DNA of 64,000 nucleotides from Actinoplanes sp. NBRC 103695 (lineage in GTDB: Bacteria; Actinomycetota; Actinomycetes; Mycobacteriales; Micromonosporaceae): NCBI RefSeq assembly GCF_030269485.1, contig NZ_BSTL01000036.1, forward strand, positions 29,595 through 93,594, in the 5' to 3' direction. Below, piece after piece: positions 43,079 to 50,944 of this stretch; position 1 is the stretch's first letter; the number at the start of each line of letters is the position of its first letter. The translations under genes and the position numbers were made by a program. The notes below the pieces were generated by a model. That model saw nothing but the letters and a program-made list of their open reading frames with translations. It was not told the origin of the DNA and made no database searches.

Positions 43079-44113
43079 GTGGAACTCAGTTTCTTCTACT
43101 TCGCCGACGACGGCGCAGCCGACCACGATCGCTACCGGCTCCTGCTGGACGGCGCGCGGTTCGCCGACGAGCACGGCTTCGCCGGGGTGTGGACGCCGGA
43201 GCGGCACTTCCACCCGTTCGGAGGCATCTTCCCCAACCCGGCGATCACAGCCGCCGCAGTCGCGGCGGTCACCAGCCGCGTCGGCATCCGGGCAGGCAGC
43301 GTGGTGGCACCGCTGCACCATCCGCTGCGGATCGCCGAAGAGTGGTCGGTGGTGGACAACGTCTCCCACGGCCGGGCCGGGATCTCGCTGGCCTCCGGCT
43401 GGCACCCGCGCGACTTCGTGCTGAGGCCGGAGGCGTACCAGGACCGCAAGCAGCGCACCGTCGACCTCATCGGAGAGCTGCGCCGGTTGTGGGCGGGCGA
43501 GCCGTACGGCGGCTCGGACGCGGCACCCGGCGAGCAGTACCGGGTCTTCCCGCCGCCGGTGCAGGCCACGCTGCCGATGTGGCTGACCAGCAGTGGCGCG
43601 GCGGACACGTTCGAGGCGGCCGGCAAGTCCGGCGTCGGTGTGCTGACCCACCTGCTCACCCAGAGCGTCGAGGACCTGGCCGCGAAGATCACCCGCTACC
43701 GCAGTGCGTACGCCTCCTCCGGGCAGCCGGGCCGCGGGCACGTCACGCTGATGATGCACACCTACCTGGACACCGACCTGGACAGCGCCGAGCAGGTGGT
43801 CCGCGAGCCGCTCTACCGCTACCTGGCCAGCTCGCTCGACCTCAACGTGGGCTCGGTGAACGCCCCGGACGGTACCCGGCGGCAGACGACGCTGAGCGAG
43901 AGCCGCGCCCGGGCCGTCTCCGAGCGGGCGTACGAGCGTTACCTGCGCAGGGACGGCCTCTTCGGCTCGGTCGCCGACGCGCTGGCGGTCGTCCGGCGGA
44001 TCGCCGATGCCGACGTCGACGAGATCGCCTGTCTGATCGACTTCGGCGTGCCGGTGGCCGACGCCGTCCGCGGTTTCCGGCGCCTGGACGCGTTGCGGAA
44101 GGCCGCGGCATGA
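43079..44113 (+). CDS. LLM-class flavin-dependent monooxygenase (MupA/natural-product type)
   Basis: A 344-aa luciferase-like TIM barrel: MELSFFYFADD, FAGVWTPERHFHPFGGIFPN, IRAGSVVAPLHHPLRIAEEW, RAGISLASGWHPRDF and MWLTSSGAADTFEAAG. This set is that of the natural-product monooxygenases found next to or inside PKS/NRPS modules, acting on carrier-bound substrates with FMNH2. An ACP gene overlaps its 3' end. GTG 43079 has GAAGGAAG at 6 nt. Confidence 0.92.
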   Translation: MELSFFYFADDGAADHDRYRLLLDGARFADEHGFAGVWTPERHFHPFGGIFPNPAITAAAVAAVTSRVGIRAGSVVAPLHHPLRIAEEWSVVDNVSHGRAGISLASGWHPRDFVLRPEAYQDRKQRTVDLIGELRRLWAGEPYGGSDAAPGEQYRVFPPPVQATLPMWLTSSGAADTFEAAGKSGVGVLTHLLTQSVEDLAAKITRYRSAYASSGQPGRGHVTLMMHTYLDTDLDSAEQVVREPLYRYLASSLDLNVGSVNAPDGTRRQTTLSESRARAVSERAYERYLRRDGLFGSVADALAVVRRIADADVDEIACLIDFGVPVADAVRGFRRLDALRKAAA

Positions 44114-44361
44114 CCTGGCCGCCGGCGTTCGAGGACCTGCTGCGGCGGCACTGCCGGTTCGTCGCCCCGGACGAGCCGATCGATCCGGACCAGGCGTGGC
44201 CGGTCCTGGGCGTCGACTCGTTCGCGACCCTGATCCTGATCCTGGAGCTCGAGGAGACGTTCGGCGTGAACATCCCCGATTCGTTGCTGACCGGCACCCA
44301 GTTCAGTACCCCGGGCTCGATGTGGGCCACCCTCGGCGAACTGCTGGCGGACCAGCGATGA
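44110..44361 (+). CDS. Acyl/peptidyl carrier protein
   Basis: An 83-aa carrier with the site VLGVDSFATLILILELEE; Phe after Ser differs from the usual Leu/Met. Helix III reads FGVNIPDSLLTGTQFSTPG. It lies between the monooxygenase and an adenylation enzyme with 4-bp overlaps, so it is the likely carrier for the activated amino acid and platform for the oxygenase and transglutaminase-like protein. It is the third discrete carrier in the cluster. Confidence 0.9.
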   Translation: MTWPPAFEDLLRRHCRFVAPDEPIDPDQAWPVLGVDSFATLILILELEETFGVNIPDSLLTGTQFSTPGSMWATLGELLADQR

Positions 44362-45791
44362 GCGACCTTCTCGACCGCATCCACCGGGTCGCCCGGGAGT
44401 CGCCCGCGAGGCCCGCCCTGGTCGTCGGAGAAACGACCATCACGTACGCCGACCTGGTCGGAACCGCCGCCCGCACGGCCGCATCACTCGCCCCCGGGCA
44501 GCGGGTCGGCGTGTTCGCCCAGGACAGCGGTGTCGCCCATCTCGGTGTGCTCGCCGCGATGTACGCCGGTGCGGTGGCCGTGCCGCTGAACCCGGCTTTC
44601 CCGCCGGAGCGCACCGCGGAGATGCTGCGGGCGGCCGGTGCGGAAACGGTCATCGTGGACGGGCCGGGCGAACAGCTGCTGCCGGGCGTACCAGGATCGC
44701 CTCGCCAGAGCTTGCGCCTCGCCGACCCGAGCGGCGGACCGCCCCGCGCGCCCCGGGCCGTTACGGCCCGCGACCTGGCCTACATCATGTTCACCTCGGG
44801 CTCCACCGGCCGCCCGAAGGGTGTGCCGATCACCCACGGCAACCTGGCGCACTTCCTGGCGAGCGCGCAACAGCACCATCGCATCGAGGCCTCCGACGTG
44901 CTGGTGCAGACCTTCGACCCGACGTTCGACCTGTTCATGTTCGGGCCGTTCATGGCGTGGCCGGTCGGCGCCGGGCTCGCGGTGCTCCCGCCGCGCGGAC
45001 TGGTACGGCTGGCCGCGTTCGTGGAGCGGAACGGCGTCACCACCTGGTTCTCGGTGCCGAGCACGATCCGGCTGCTGCGTCGAATCGGCGAACTGCGGCC
45101 GGCGTCGCTGTCGACGCTCAAGCGCAGCCTGTTCTGCGGAGAGGCGCTGACCCACGAGGACGCCCTGGCGTGGCACGGCGCCGCACCAAGGTCCACTGTA
45201 GATAATCTCTACGGGCCGACCGAGCTGACCATCGCCTGCACCGTGCACCGCTGGGATCCGGCCGCCGCGCCGGAACCGAACGGCGTCGTACCGATCGGCG
45301 CGCTGCACCCCGGACTGGACCACGTGCTCGACGACGGCGAGCTGTGCGTGACCGGACCGCAGACCACGCCCGGCTACCTCACCGCGGCCGACGACGGGAG
45401 CCGCTTCCTGGACCTCGCCGGGCGGCGGTTCTACCGGACCGGCGATCGAGTGAGCCGGACGCCCGACGGTGGCCTGCGCTACCTGGGACGGATCGACCAC
45501 CAGGTGAAGGTGCGCGGCTATCGCGTCGAGCTGCTCGAGGTGGAGCACGCCCTGCGGGGGATCGACGCGGTGGCCGACTGCGCGGTCGTCACCACCGACG
45601 AGGACGGCGAGACCGTGCTCATCGCGGCCTACCGCGGCGACCCGGCCCTGGCCGATCGGCTGCCCGCGCTGCTGGCCGCACGGCTTCCCGAATACATGGT
45701 GCCGCAACGCTTCCATCCGGTCGACGAACTGCCGCTCAACGTCAACGGGAAGGTCGACCGGCCGGTGCTGGCGGGAGTGGTGGCCCGATGA
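44358..45791 (+). CDS. Free-standing amino-acid adenylation enzyme
   Basis: A 477-aa NRPS-type A domain without fused carrier: A3 YIMFTSGSTGRPKGV, A4 FDPTFDLFMFGPF with the Asp that usually binds an alpha-amino group, A5 NLYGPTE, A7 FYRTGDRV, A8 KVRGYRVELLEVEHAL, A10 PLNVNGKVDR. It resembles DltA/small amino-acid activators. It probably charges the adjacent 83-aa carrier. The specificity code cannot be assigned by eye; a small or D/beta-amino acid is possible. Confidence 0.92.
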   Translation: MSDLLDRIHRVARESPARPALVVGETTITYADLVGTAARTAASLAPGQRVGVFAQDSGVAHLGVLAAMYAGAVAVPLNPAFPPERTAEMLRAAGAETVIVDGPGEQLLPGVPGSPRQSLRLADPSGGPPRAPRAVTARDLAYIMFTSGSTGRPKGVPITHGNLAHFLASAQQHHRIEASDVLVQTFDPTFDLFMFGPFMAWPVGAGLAVLPPRGLVRLAAFVERNGVTTWFSVPSTIRLLRRIGELRPASLSTLKRSLFCGEALTHEDALAWHGAAPRSTVDNLYGPTELTIACTVHRWDPAAAPEPNGVVPIGALHPGLDHVLDDGELCVTGPQTTPGYLTAADDGSRFLDLAGRRFYRTGDRVSRTPDGGLRYLGRIDHQVKVRGYRVELLEVEHALRGIDAVADCAVVTTDEDGETVLIAAYRGDPALADRLPALLAARLPEYMVPQRFHPVDELPLNVNGKVDRPVLAGVVAR

Positions 45792-46690
45792 CTGTCACCC
45801 TGGCGACATCCGGCGCCGTCCGTGCGCTGCACGTCATCCCGGACCGGTACCGGGCCTTCTCCAGCACCGCCGCGCACGCGCGCTCGGTGCACAATCTGCC
45901 GGCCGACGTGCTTGCCGCGGCCGAGACGGCGGGCCTCCCCCGGGTCGGCGGACCCGGTCGCGCCCGCTACGACGACCGGGACCTGCTGAACCTGTCGGCC
46001 GCCCTGCGCCGACGATCCGTGTGGTATCTCGCGCAGGTCGGCCTCCGCCGCGTCCTCGACCGGCTGGCGGCGGGCGCGGGAGCCGCGTACCGGGTCACCG
46101 CCAAGCCCCGCTGCCTGGTGTCCGGGCACCGGGGCGACTGCGACTTCGAGCTGCTGTTCGACGACGGGCCCGAGCCGGCACCGTTGTCCGGCAGCGAGAT
46201 GCGGCTGACCGGGAAGGACACCTTCGAGGTACGGACGTCCGGGCACACGTCGGAGGCACCGCCTGCCGTACGCGACGTCCTGACCGCGCTGGACCACGCT
46301 GAATACCTGCACCTGCCGCAGATCCTCTGCCGTGATCTGGCGTTCTTCGACCGGACCGGCGTGGCGAACTGCCTGCTCGCCACCGCGGTGCTGCTCCGCC
46401 GGGCCGGGCAGCTCGGCGTACCCGCCCGCTCGTCGTTCGGGCTGCTGTTGGTCCCGCCGTTCGCCGGCCTGCACACGTGGACCGAGTTCCTGGTCGACGG
46501 GCGCTGGGTCGCCTTCGACCCGCACCTGATCCGGCTGATGGAGAAATCCGGGGTGCTCGCACCGGGCGCCTGGTCGCCGACGCGGTCACTGTCCGGGGTG
46601 CTCGCCCGGTTCGGGCCGATCAACGCCGCGGTCGGCCGGCACGGCGGCAACCACGTCTCTGTGTCGTACGGATTGGAGCCCCTGACATGA
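45788..46690 (+). CDS. Transglutaminase-like protein, candidate amide synthase
   Basis: A 300-aa protein with a papain-like transglutaminase core in its second half: Cys in GVANCLLATAVLLR, His in AGLHTWTEFLVDGRW, Asp in AFDPHLIRL. The N-terminal 150 residues are of unknown type. AdmF of andrimid biosynthesis is a transglutaminase homologue that forms an amide between two carrier-bound acyl groups. Next to an A domain and a carrier, this protein may do the same. The triad is seen; the role is inference. Confidence 0.8.
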   Translation: MTVTLATSGAVRALHVIPDRYRAFSSTAAHARSVHNLPADVLAAAETAGLPRVGGPGRARYDDRDLLNLSAALRRRSVWYLAQVGLRRVLDRLAAGAGAAYRVTAKPRCLVSGHRGDCDFELLFDDGPEPAPLSGSEMRLTGKDTFEVRTSGHTSEAPPAVRDVLTALDHAEYLHLPQILCRDLAFFDRTGVANCLLATAVLLRRAGQLGVPARSSFGLLLVPPFAGLHTWTEFLVDGRWVAFDPHLIRLMEKSGVLAPGAWSPTRSLSGVLARFGPINAAVGRHGGNHVSVSYGLEPLT

Positions 46691-47184
46691 TGCGGCTGCG
46701 ACCGGTCCCGGCGACCACCGCGCCGACCGTACGCATGATCCTCACCGGCGGTCACGGCGCGCGCTCCGCCTTCCGCACCTGGCTCGCACCGGCGGGTCCG
46801 CGCCTGGAGGTCCACCTGCTCGACAATCCCGCCGGCATCGCGCCCCAGCTGGCCGCCCTGCCCGTGCTGACGCCGACAGTCGTGGTCGTCACCGCCGGCG
46901 ACGCGGCCGCCGGTCTGGCTGCCGACGCCGACCATCTGGTGGTGCTGGGCGTCGGCGGCCCGGCGCCGATCCCGCACGAGACCGGCCACACCCGGATCAC
47001 CGTCGTCGCCGGCTCCGACCTGGATCGGGCCGGCCCCGAGCTGACGGCCTGGTGCGACATAGCGCCGCAGGTGACCGTGCGGATCCTCGACGTACCCGAC
47101 GCCGAGCTGGTGCGGCCGCGGTCCCCCGCGGCCGACCTCCTCCTCGCACTCTTCCGGGTCAACGAGTCCTACCCGCCGCTATGA
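46687..47184 (+). CDS. Short thioesterase-II-like protein without the Ser nucleophile
   Basis: The 165-aa protein starts VRMILTGGHGARSAFRTWL, like the oxyanion region of type II thioesterases, and ends with ITVVAGSDLDRAGPELTAWC, like their late strand before the catalytic His. The GxSxG elbow is absent (the place reads VVVVTAGDAAAGLAADADH), and the length is about 80 residues short. It may be a degenerate, non-catalytic binding protein. The assignment is tentative; no other family was recognised. It is the last gene of the central operon. Confidence 0.5.
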   Translation: MMRLRPVPATTAPTVRMILTGGHGARSAFRTWLAPAGPRLEVHLLDNPAGIAPQLAALPVLTPTVVVVTAGDAAAGLAADADHLVVLGVGGPAPIPHETGHTRITVVAGSDLDRAGPELTAWCDIAPQVTVRILDVPDAELVRPRSPAADLLLALFRVNESYPPL

Positions 47185-47398
47185 CCGGTCGGACGACGAA
47201 CGGCGATTCCCGTCGGTCCGGCATGGCGGTGTCCCGGCCCGGTGGTGGACCGGTCGGCCGGTCAAAGCCCGGACCAGGCCGGTGTGTTTGAGCGGGTGGG
47301 ACGAGCAACCCCGCCGTTTCACGCCGCCGGCGACGTCCCCGGCAGGGGATTTGAGACCGACTAGACTAGAGACTCTTCGCGGTGGAGGTCCGGCTCGC

Positions 47399-47470
47399 CT
47401 TGCCGGGACTCCTCACGTTGCCGGGACTCTTCGGGTTGCCGGGACTCTTCGGGTTGCCAGGGCTCCTCGG
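47399..47470. repeat. Four tandem 18-bp repeats
   Basis: Copies at 47399, 47417, 47435 and 47453; the middle two are identical (gttgccgggactcttcgg) and the outer two have three or four changes. They start directly inside the left arm of the 28-bp inverted repeat. The frame is open in places but the content is not protein-like. Confidence 0.9.
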
Positions 47471-47587
47471 TGCATGCGCTTGCTGCCGGCGCTCTCGCCG
47501 GGCGTGGGCTTTCGCTTGGTCTGCCAGGCGCCCGGGTGCCTGCTCACCGTCGCTGCCGCCGCTCGCGGCTCTGCCCGGGCACGGTCA

Positions 47588-47701
47588 GTGGTAGCCGGGC
47601 ACCAGAGTGGTAGCCGTAGCCTGCGGTGGTAGCCGGGCACGAGGGTGGTAGCCGTAGCCTGCGGTGGTAGCCGGGCACGAGAGTGGTAGCCGAAGGCGGC
47701 A
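47588..47701. repeat. Six 19-bp repeats each starting GTGGTAGCCG
   Basis: GTGGTAGCCG occurs at 47588, 47607, 47626, 47645, 47664 and 47683, exactly 19 bp apart. Tails alternate between a GGCACnAGn form and a TAGCCTGCG form, so the array is really a 38-bp pair repeated about three times. Further GTGGTAG copies at 47756 and 47818 and reversed copies (CTACCAC) at about 47799, 47879 and 47898 lie beyond it. There are no spacers of unique sequence, so it is not CRISPR. Fixed 19-bp spacing could present a protein-binding site on rotating helix faces. Confidence 0.92.
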
Positions 47702-47797
47702 TCCGGCCTGGACGGCCCGCCACGACCGCTCTGGCCGACCGGTCTCGCGCGGCCGGTGGTAGGACCAGGCGCTATCCGAGACCGCTGACCGCTCTGA

Positions 47798-47824
47798 GCT
47801 ACCACGCGCGCGGACCGTGGTAGC
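47798..47824. repeat. Perfect 9-bp hairpin built from the GTGGTAG word
   Basis: GCTACCACG (47798-47806) and CGTGGTAGC (47816-47824) are exact reverse complements around a 9-nt loop. It lies midway between the two converging operons and could serve as a two-way terminator. Confidence 0.75.
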
Positions 47825-47902
47825 CCAGCGCGGCATCCACGCCGAAATACCGCCCTGGCCCACCACCGCCTGCCTGGTCTACCACCCACGTCCGCTCCTA
47901 CC

Positions 47903-47968
47903 ACCAACCGCGCCCGGCCACGGCCGCGACCGGCCACCAACCGCGCCCGGCCACGGCCGCGACCGGCC
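47903..47968. repeat. Two identical 33-bp direct repeats
   Basis: Two exact copies at 47903-47935 and 47936-47968, each beginning accaaccgcgcccgg and ending gaccggcc. They follow the CTACCAC copies and precede a family of longer imperfect repeats. Confidence 0.9.
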
Positions 47969-48230
47969 GCAGCAACGGTGAGCAGGCACCCGGGCGCCTG
48001 GCAAGCCGCCCCGACCCCGCACCGGGCGCAAGCAACGGCAACCAGGGCGAGCAGGCACCCCCGCCCCGACCCCGCACCGGGCACGAGCGGCGGCAACCAG
48101 GGTGAGCGGACACCCCGCCCCGGGCGCGAGCGGCGGCAACCAGGGTGAGCGGACACCCCGCCCCAACCCCGCAGCGGGCGCGAGCGGCGGCAACCAGGGT
48201 GCAGCAGGCGCCCGGGCACCTTGCACACCC
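47969..48230. repeat. Imperfect 43-55-bp repeats with a GGCAACCAGGG core
   Basis: The core GGCAACCAGGG is at 48037, 48092, 48135 and 48189, within longer similar units (gagcggcggcaaccagggtg, ggacaccccgcccc); an earlier diverged copy lies near 47980. The spacing of 55, 43 and 54 bp shows two unit lengths. No gene is encoded here. Confidence 0.85.
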
Positions 48231-48269
48231 GGCAGCACGGCCTGACCAGACCTCAACCTCGAAGGGTCT

Positions 48270-49100
48270 CTAGCCGTTCCCACGCACCGCGGAGACAACA
48301 AAGGCCAGGGAGCCGGCCAGGAAGTGGCCTTCGCGGTGCATCCTCTCCAGCTCGCCCATCCAGCGGACCGCCAGCCGCCCGGTGACCACGCCGTCCTTGA
48401 CCAGCTGGGCCACCGGTCGACGCATGGTGAACATGAAGAACTCGAACTCGTTGAAAACCATCTGCGGTGCGGTCTCGATCTCGACGAAACCGGCCTCGCG
48501 CAGAAGGCGTGGCAACTGACGGCCGATCCAGCCGTCAAGCGCCGCATCGGTGATGCTGTCCAGGATCAGCCTCGTGGTCGCCCGGTCGGGGTGGTCGATG
48601 ATCGTGCTGCCCAGGTCGAACTCGAGGGTTACGGCTCGGCCACCCGGCCGCAGCAGCCGGGCCATCTCGGCGATCACGCCGCGGGCGTCCGGCACGTGCT
48701 GCATGATCGCCTGTGCGTGGCACCGGTCGAACGCCCCACTCTCCAGCGGCACATCGGTGGCCGACCCGACCAGGAACTCGATCCGGCCGTCCGCCGTGCC
48801 GGCCCGGCGGCGGGCCTCGTCCACCATGAGGCGACTGAGATCGACGCCGACCACGGTTCCGCTGGACGGCATGGCGTCGGCGATCGCCCGGGCGTCGGTG
48901 CCGGGCCCGCAGCCGAGGTCGACGACGCGCTGCGCGGTGTCCAGCCGGAGCCGGCGCATTACCTCCGCCTCGGCCTGGAGCATGCCGCTGGTCGCGCGTC
49001 CCACTTCAAGTGACCGGAACAGCGCCTCCGGGTTGTCCGAGCTGTCGACGTCGGCGAAGCTGCGCAGGTTCGCGCCGGTGGCGTTCGGGGTGAATGGCAT
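48270..49100 (-). CDS. SAM-dependent methyltransferase
   Basis: A 276-aa class I methyltransferase. Motif I is VVDLGCGPGTDA, the acidic loop is VVGVDLSRLMVDEAR, and later motifs read GAFDRCHAQAIMQHVPD and LLRPGGRAVTLEFD. The C-terminal half (about 170-276) probably recognises the acceptor. It resembles UbiE/Methyltransf_11 types acting on small molecules. It is the last gene of the leftward operon that starts with the ABC exporter. ATG 49100 follows AGGACAG. Confidence 0.9.
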   Translation of the reverse strand: MPFTPNATGANLRSFADVDSSDNPEALFRSLEVGRATSGMLQAEAEVMRRLRLDTAQRVVDLGCGPGTDARAIADAMPSSGTVVGVDLSRLMVDEARRRAGTADGRIEFLVGSATDVPLESGAFDRCHAQAIMQHVPDARGVIAEMARLLRPGGRAVTLEFDLGSTIIDHPDRATTRLILDSITDAALDGWIGRQLPRLLREAGFVEIETAPQMVFNEFEFFMFTMRRPVAQLVKDGVVTGRLAVRWMGELERMHREGHFLAGSLAFVVSAVRGNG

Positions 49101-49126
49101 GAGCTGTCCTTTCGTCGCCGGCCGCC

Positions 49127-50944
49127 TCAGCGGTAGGCCGCCTTCTGGATGCCGTAGAGCTCGGCGTACTTGCCTTCGGCCGCCATCAGCTCGGCGTGCG
49201 AGCCGACCTCGACCACCCGGGACCCGTCCAGCACGACGATCAGGTCGGCCATCCGAACCGTGGAGAACCGGTGCGAGACCAGCAAGGTGATGCGGCCACC
49301 GTGACCGCCGTACGGCTGCCGGGCCGCCGCCGCGTACCGCTCGAAAAGCTGATGTTCGGTCTCGGCGTCCAGGGCCGCCGCCGGTTCGTCGAGCACCAGC
49401 ACCAGCGGGTCGTCGCGCATGAAGCCGCGCGACAGCGCCAGCCGCTGCCACTGCCCGAACGAGATCTCGACGCCGTCCCGCCATGACACGCCCAGTTGGG
49501 TGTCCAGCCCCGCGGGCAGCTTGCTCAGCATCTCGCCGGCGCCGGCCCGCTCGACCGCCGCCTCCACCGCCGCCGAATCGTCGATCCGGGCCAGGTCGCC
49601 GAGCCCGATGGTCTGCGCCGCGGAGAACTCGAAGCGCTGGAAGTCCTGGAAGGTGCCGGACATCCGGGCCCGCCAGTCGTCCGGTGGCAGCCGGTCGAGC
49701 CGCTCGCCGTCGATCAGGATCTGCCCGCCGGTCGGGTCGTAGAAGCGGCACAGCAACTTGATCAACGTGGTCTTCCCGGCGCCGTTCTCGCCGACGATCG
49801 CGACCACCTGTCCGGCCGGCAGGGTGAGGTTGATGTCCTCGAGGATCATCCGGTTCGATTTCGGGTAGTGGAACGACACGTTCTCGAACGTGATACCGGT
49901 GGCCAGCCGCTCCGGAACAGGGCGGTCGGCGTCGGACCGGTGCGCCGCGGCGAAGTTCTCCAACCAGGTCAGCCGCCGCGACGCGTCCAGCCAGATGCCG
50001 CGCAGGAAGTACGTCTCGCTCATCGTCTGCCCGATGAACAGCGACAACCGGCCGGCCGCGGTCAGCACCAGGGCCACCGCGCCGGCTCGCTCGGCGGGTG
50101 TCCCCTGCTGGTACGCCACCCAGGACACCGCTGCCGCGAGCGCCGCCCCGAAAACGCACCAGACCGTGCACTGCCACGCCGTGGTGATCCACTGCGCCCG
50201 GTTGAGCGCGTGGTACGACCGGTCCCACGATCGCCGCCGGTCGGCGCGCAGTCGCTCCTGCAGCCCGGCTATCCGCACCTCCTTGCCGGGTCCGGCGCTG
50301 GACCCCAGGACGAACCAGTGCCGGGCGCGCCGCCGGTCCTGGGCGCCGTTCTCCTCGATCCGCTTCTCGATCGCCGCCCGGCGCATCGCCACCAGCAACG
50401 TCGGCGCGGCGAAGACCAGCAGGACGGCGAGCGCCGGGTGAACCGTCATCAGCAGGCCGACGGTCAGCACCAGCCGCAGCACCGCGCCCGACGTGGCGAA
50501 CAGCGACCGGTACAGCTGGCTGAGCGTCCCGGCGTGGTCGCGCAACACTTCGAGCAGGTCGAGATGATCGGTCCGCTCGTGGTGCTCGATGGTCGTCACG
50601 GTCGACTGGAGCCGGGCGACATACGACTCGATGTGTACGGCAGCCCGCTCGGCCAGCCGCAGGTTGGTCCGCTCCGACGCGTTGGTGAGTAGCCATCCGC
50701 CCGCGGCCAGCCCGCCCAGCAGCAACGCCGCCTTCAAAGTCCCTGGCTGGTCGGCGCGGACGACCGCCTCGCTGAACAGTTTGAAACCCCACGCGAACAG
50801 GGCGTCCGGCACGGCTGCGGCCAGGGTTGTCGCGGCACCGGCGAGCAGCAGCAGCGGCTCGGCGCGGAATCCCATCCGTAGCGACCGCCACAGCGCGGTC
50901 AATGACGGTGGCAGCTCAGGCGAAGACGCTGTCGTTGTTGTCAT
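49127..50944 (-). CDS. ABC exporter half-transporter, degenerate signature motif
   Basis: This 605-aa protein joins an N-terminal exporter membrane domain (about 20-320) and a nucleotide-binding domain. Walker A is GENGAGKTT, Walker B LVLVLDEPAAALD, H-loop LLVSHRFST. The signature, normally LSGGQ, reads ISFGQWQRLAL, so one of the two ATP sites of the pair may be weak. It partners the overlapping gene at 50916-52751 to form a heterodimer that probably exports the cluster product. ATG 50944 lies inside the partner's 3' end. Confidence 0.9.
   Translation of the reverse strand: MTTTTASSPELPPSLTALWRSLRMGFRAEPLLLLAGAATTLAAAVPDALFAWGFKLFSEAVVRADQPGTLKAALLLGGLAAGGWLLTNASERTNLRLAERAAVHIESYVARLQSTVTTIEHHERTDHLDLLEVLRDHAGTLSQLYRSLFATSGAVLRLVLTVGLLMTVHPALAVLLVFAAPTLLVAMRRAAIEKRIEENGAQDRRRARHWFVLGSSAGPGKEVRIAGLQERLRADRRRSWDRSYHALNRAQWITTAWQCTVWCVFGAALAAAVSWVAYQQGTPAERAGAVALVLTAAGRLSLFIGQTMSETYFLRGIWLDASRRLTWLENFAAAHRSDADRPVPERLATGITFENVSFHYPKSNRMILEDINLTLPAGQVVAIVGENGAGKTTLIKLLCRFYDPTGGQILIDGERLDRLPPDDWRARMSGTFQDFQRFEFSAAQTIGLGDLARIDDSAAVEAAVERAGAGEMLSKLPAGLDTQLGVSWRDGVEISFGQWQRLALSRGFMRDDPLVLVLDEPAAALDAETEHQLFERYAAAARQPYGGHGGRITLLVSHRFSTVRMADLIVVLDGSRVVEVGSHAELMAAEGKYAELYGIQKAAYR

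Larger units (their letters stand above)
47366..48273. repeat. 28-bp inverted repeat framing a repeat-filled intergenic block
   Basis: The sequence at 47366-47393 (begins ctagagactcttcg) recurs inverted at 48246-48273 with 24 of 28 positions identical. The right copy contains the TAG of the methyltransferase gene. Each copy therefore lies downstream of one of the two converging operons, read in the same sense by its transcript. All bases between them (0.85 kb) are non-coding and made of several tandem repeats. It could be a duplicated gene end, a shared 3' RNA element or the ends of a non-autonomous mobile element. Confidence 0.8.

Noticed and set aside
47588..47968. Possible CRISPR array
   Set aside because: Units are back-to-back without unique spacers, unit lengths differ between families, and no cas gene is in the window.
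47413..48228. A 271-aa open frame through the intergenic repeats
   Set aside because: Its protein is just translated repeats (GYHRRLRLP, GCRRSRP) and has no start signal; the DNA repeats explain it.
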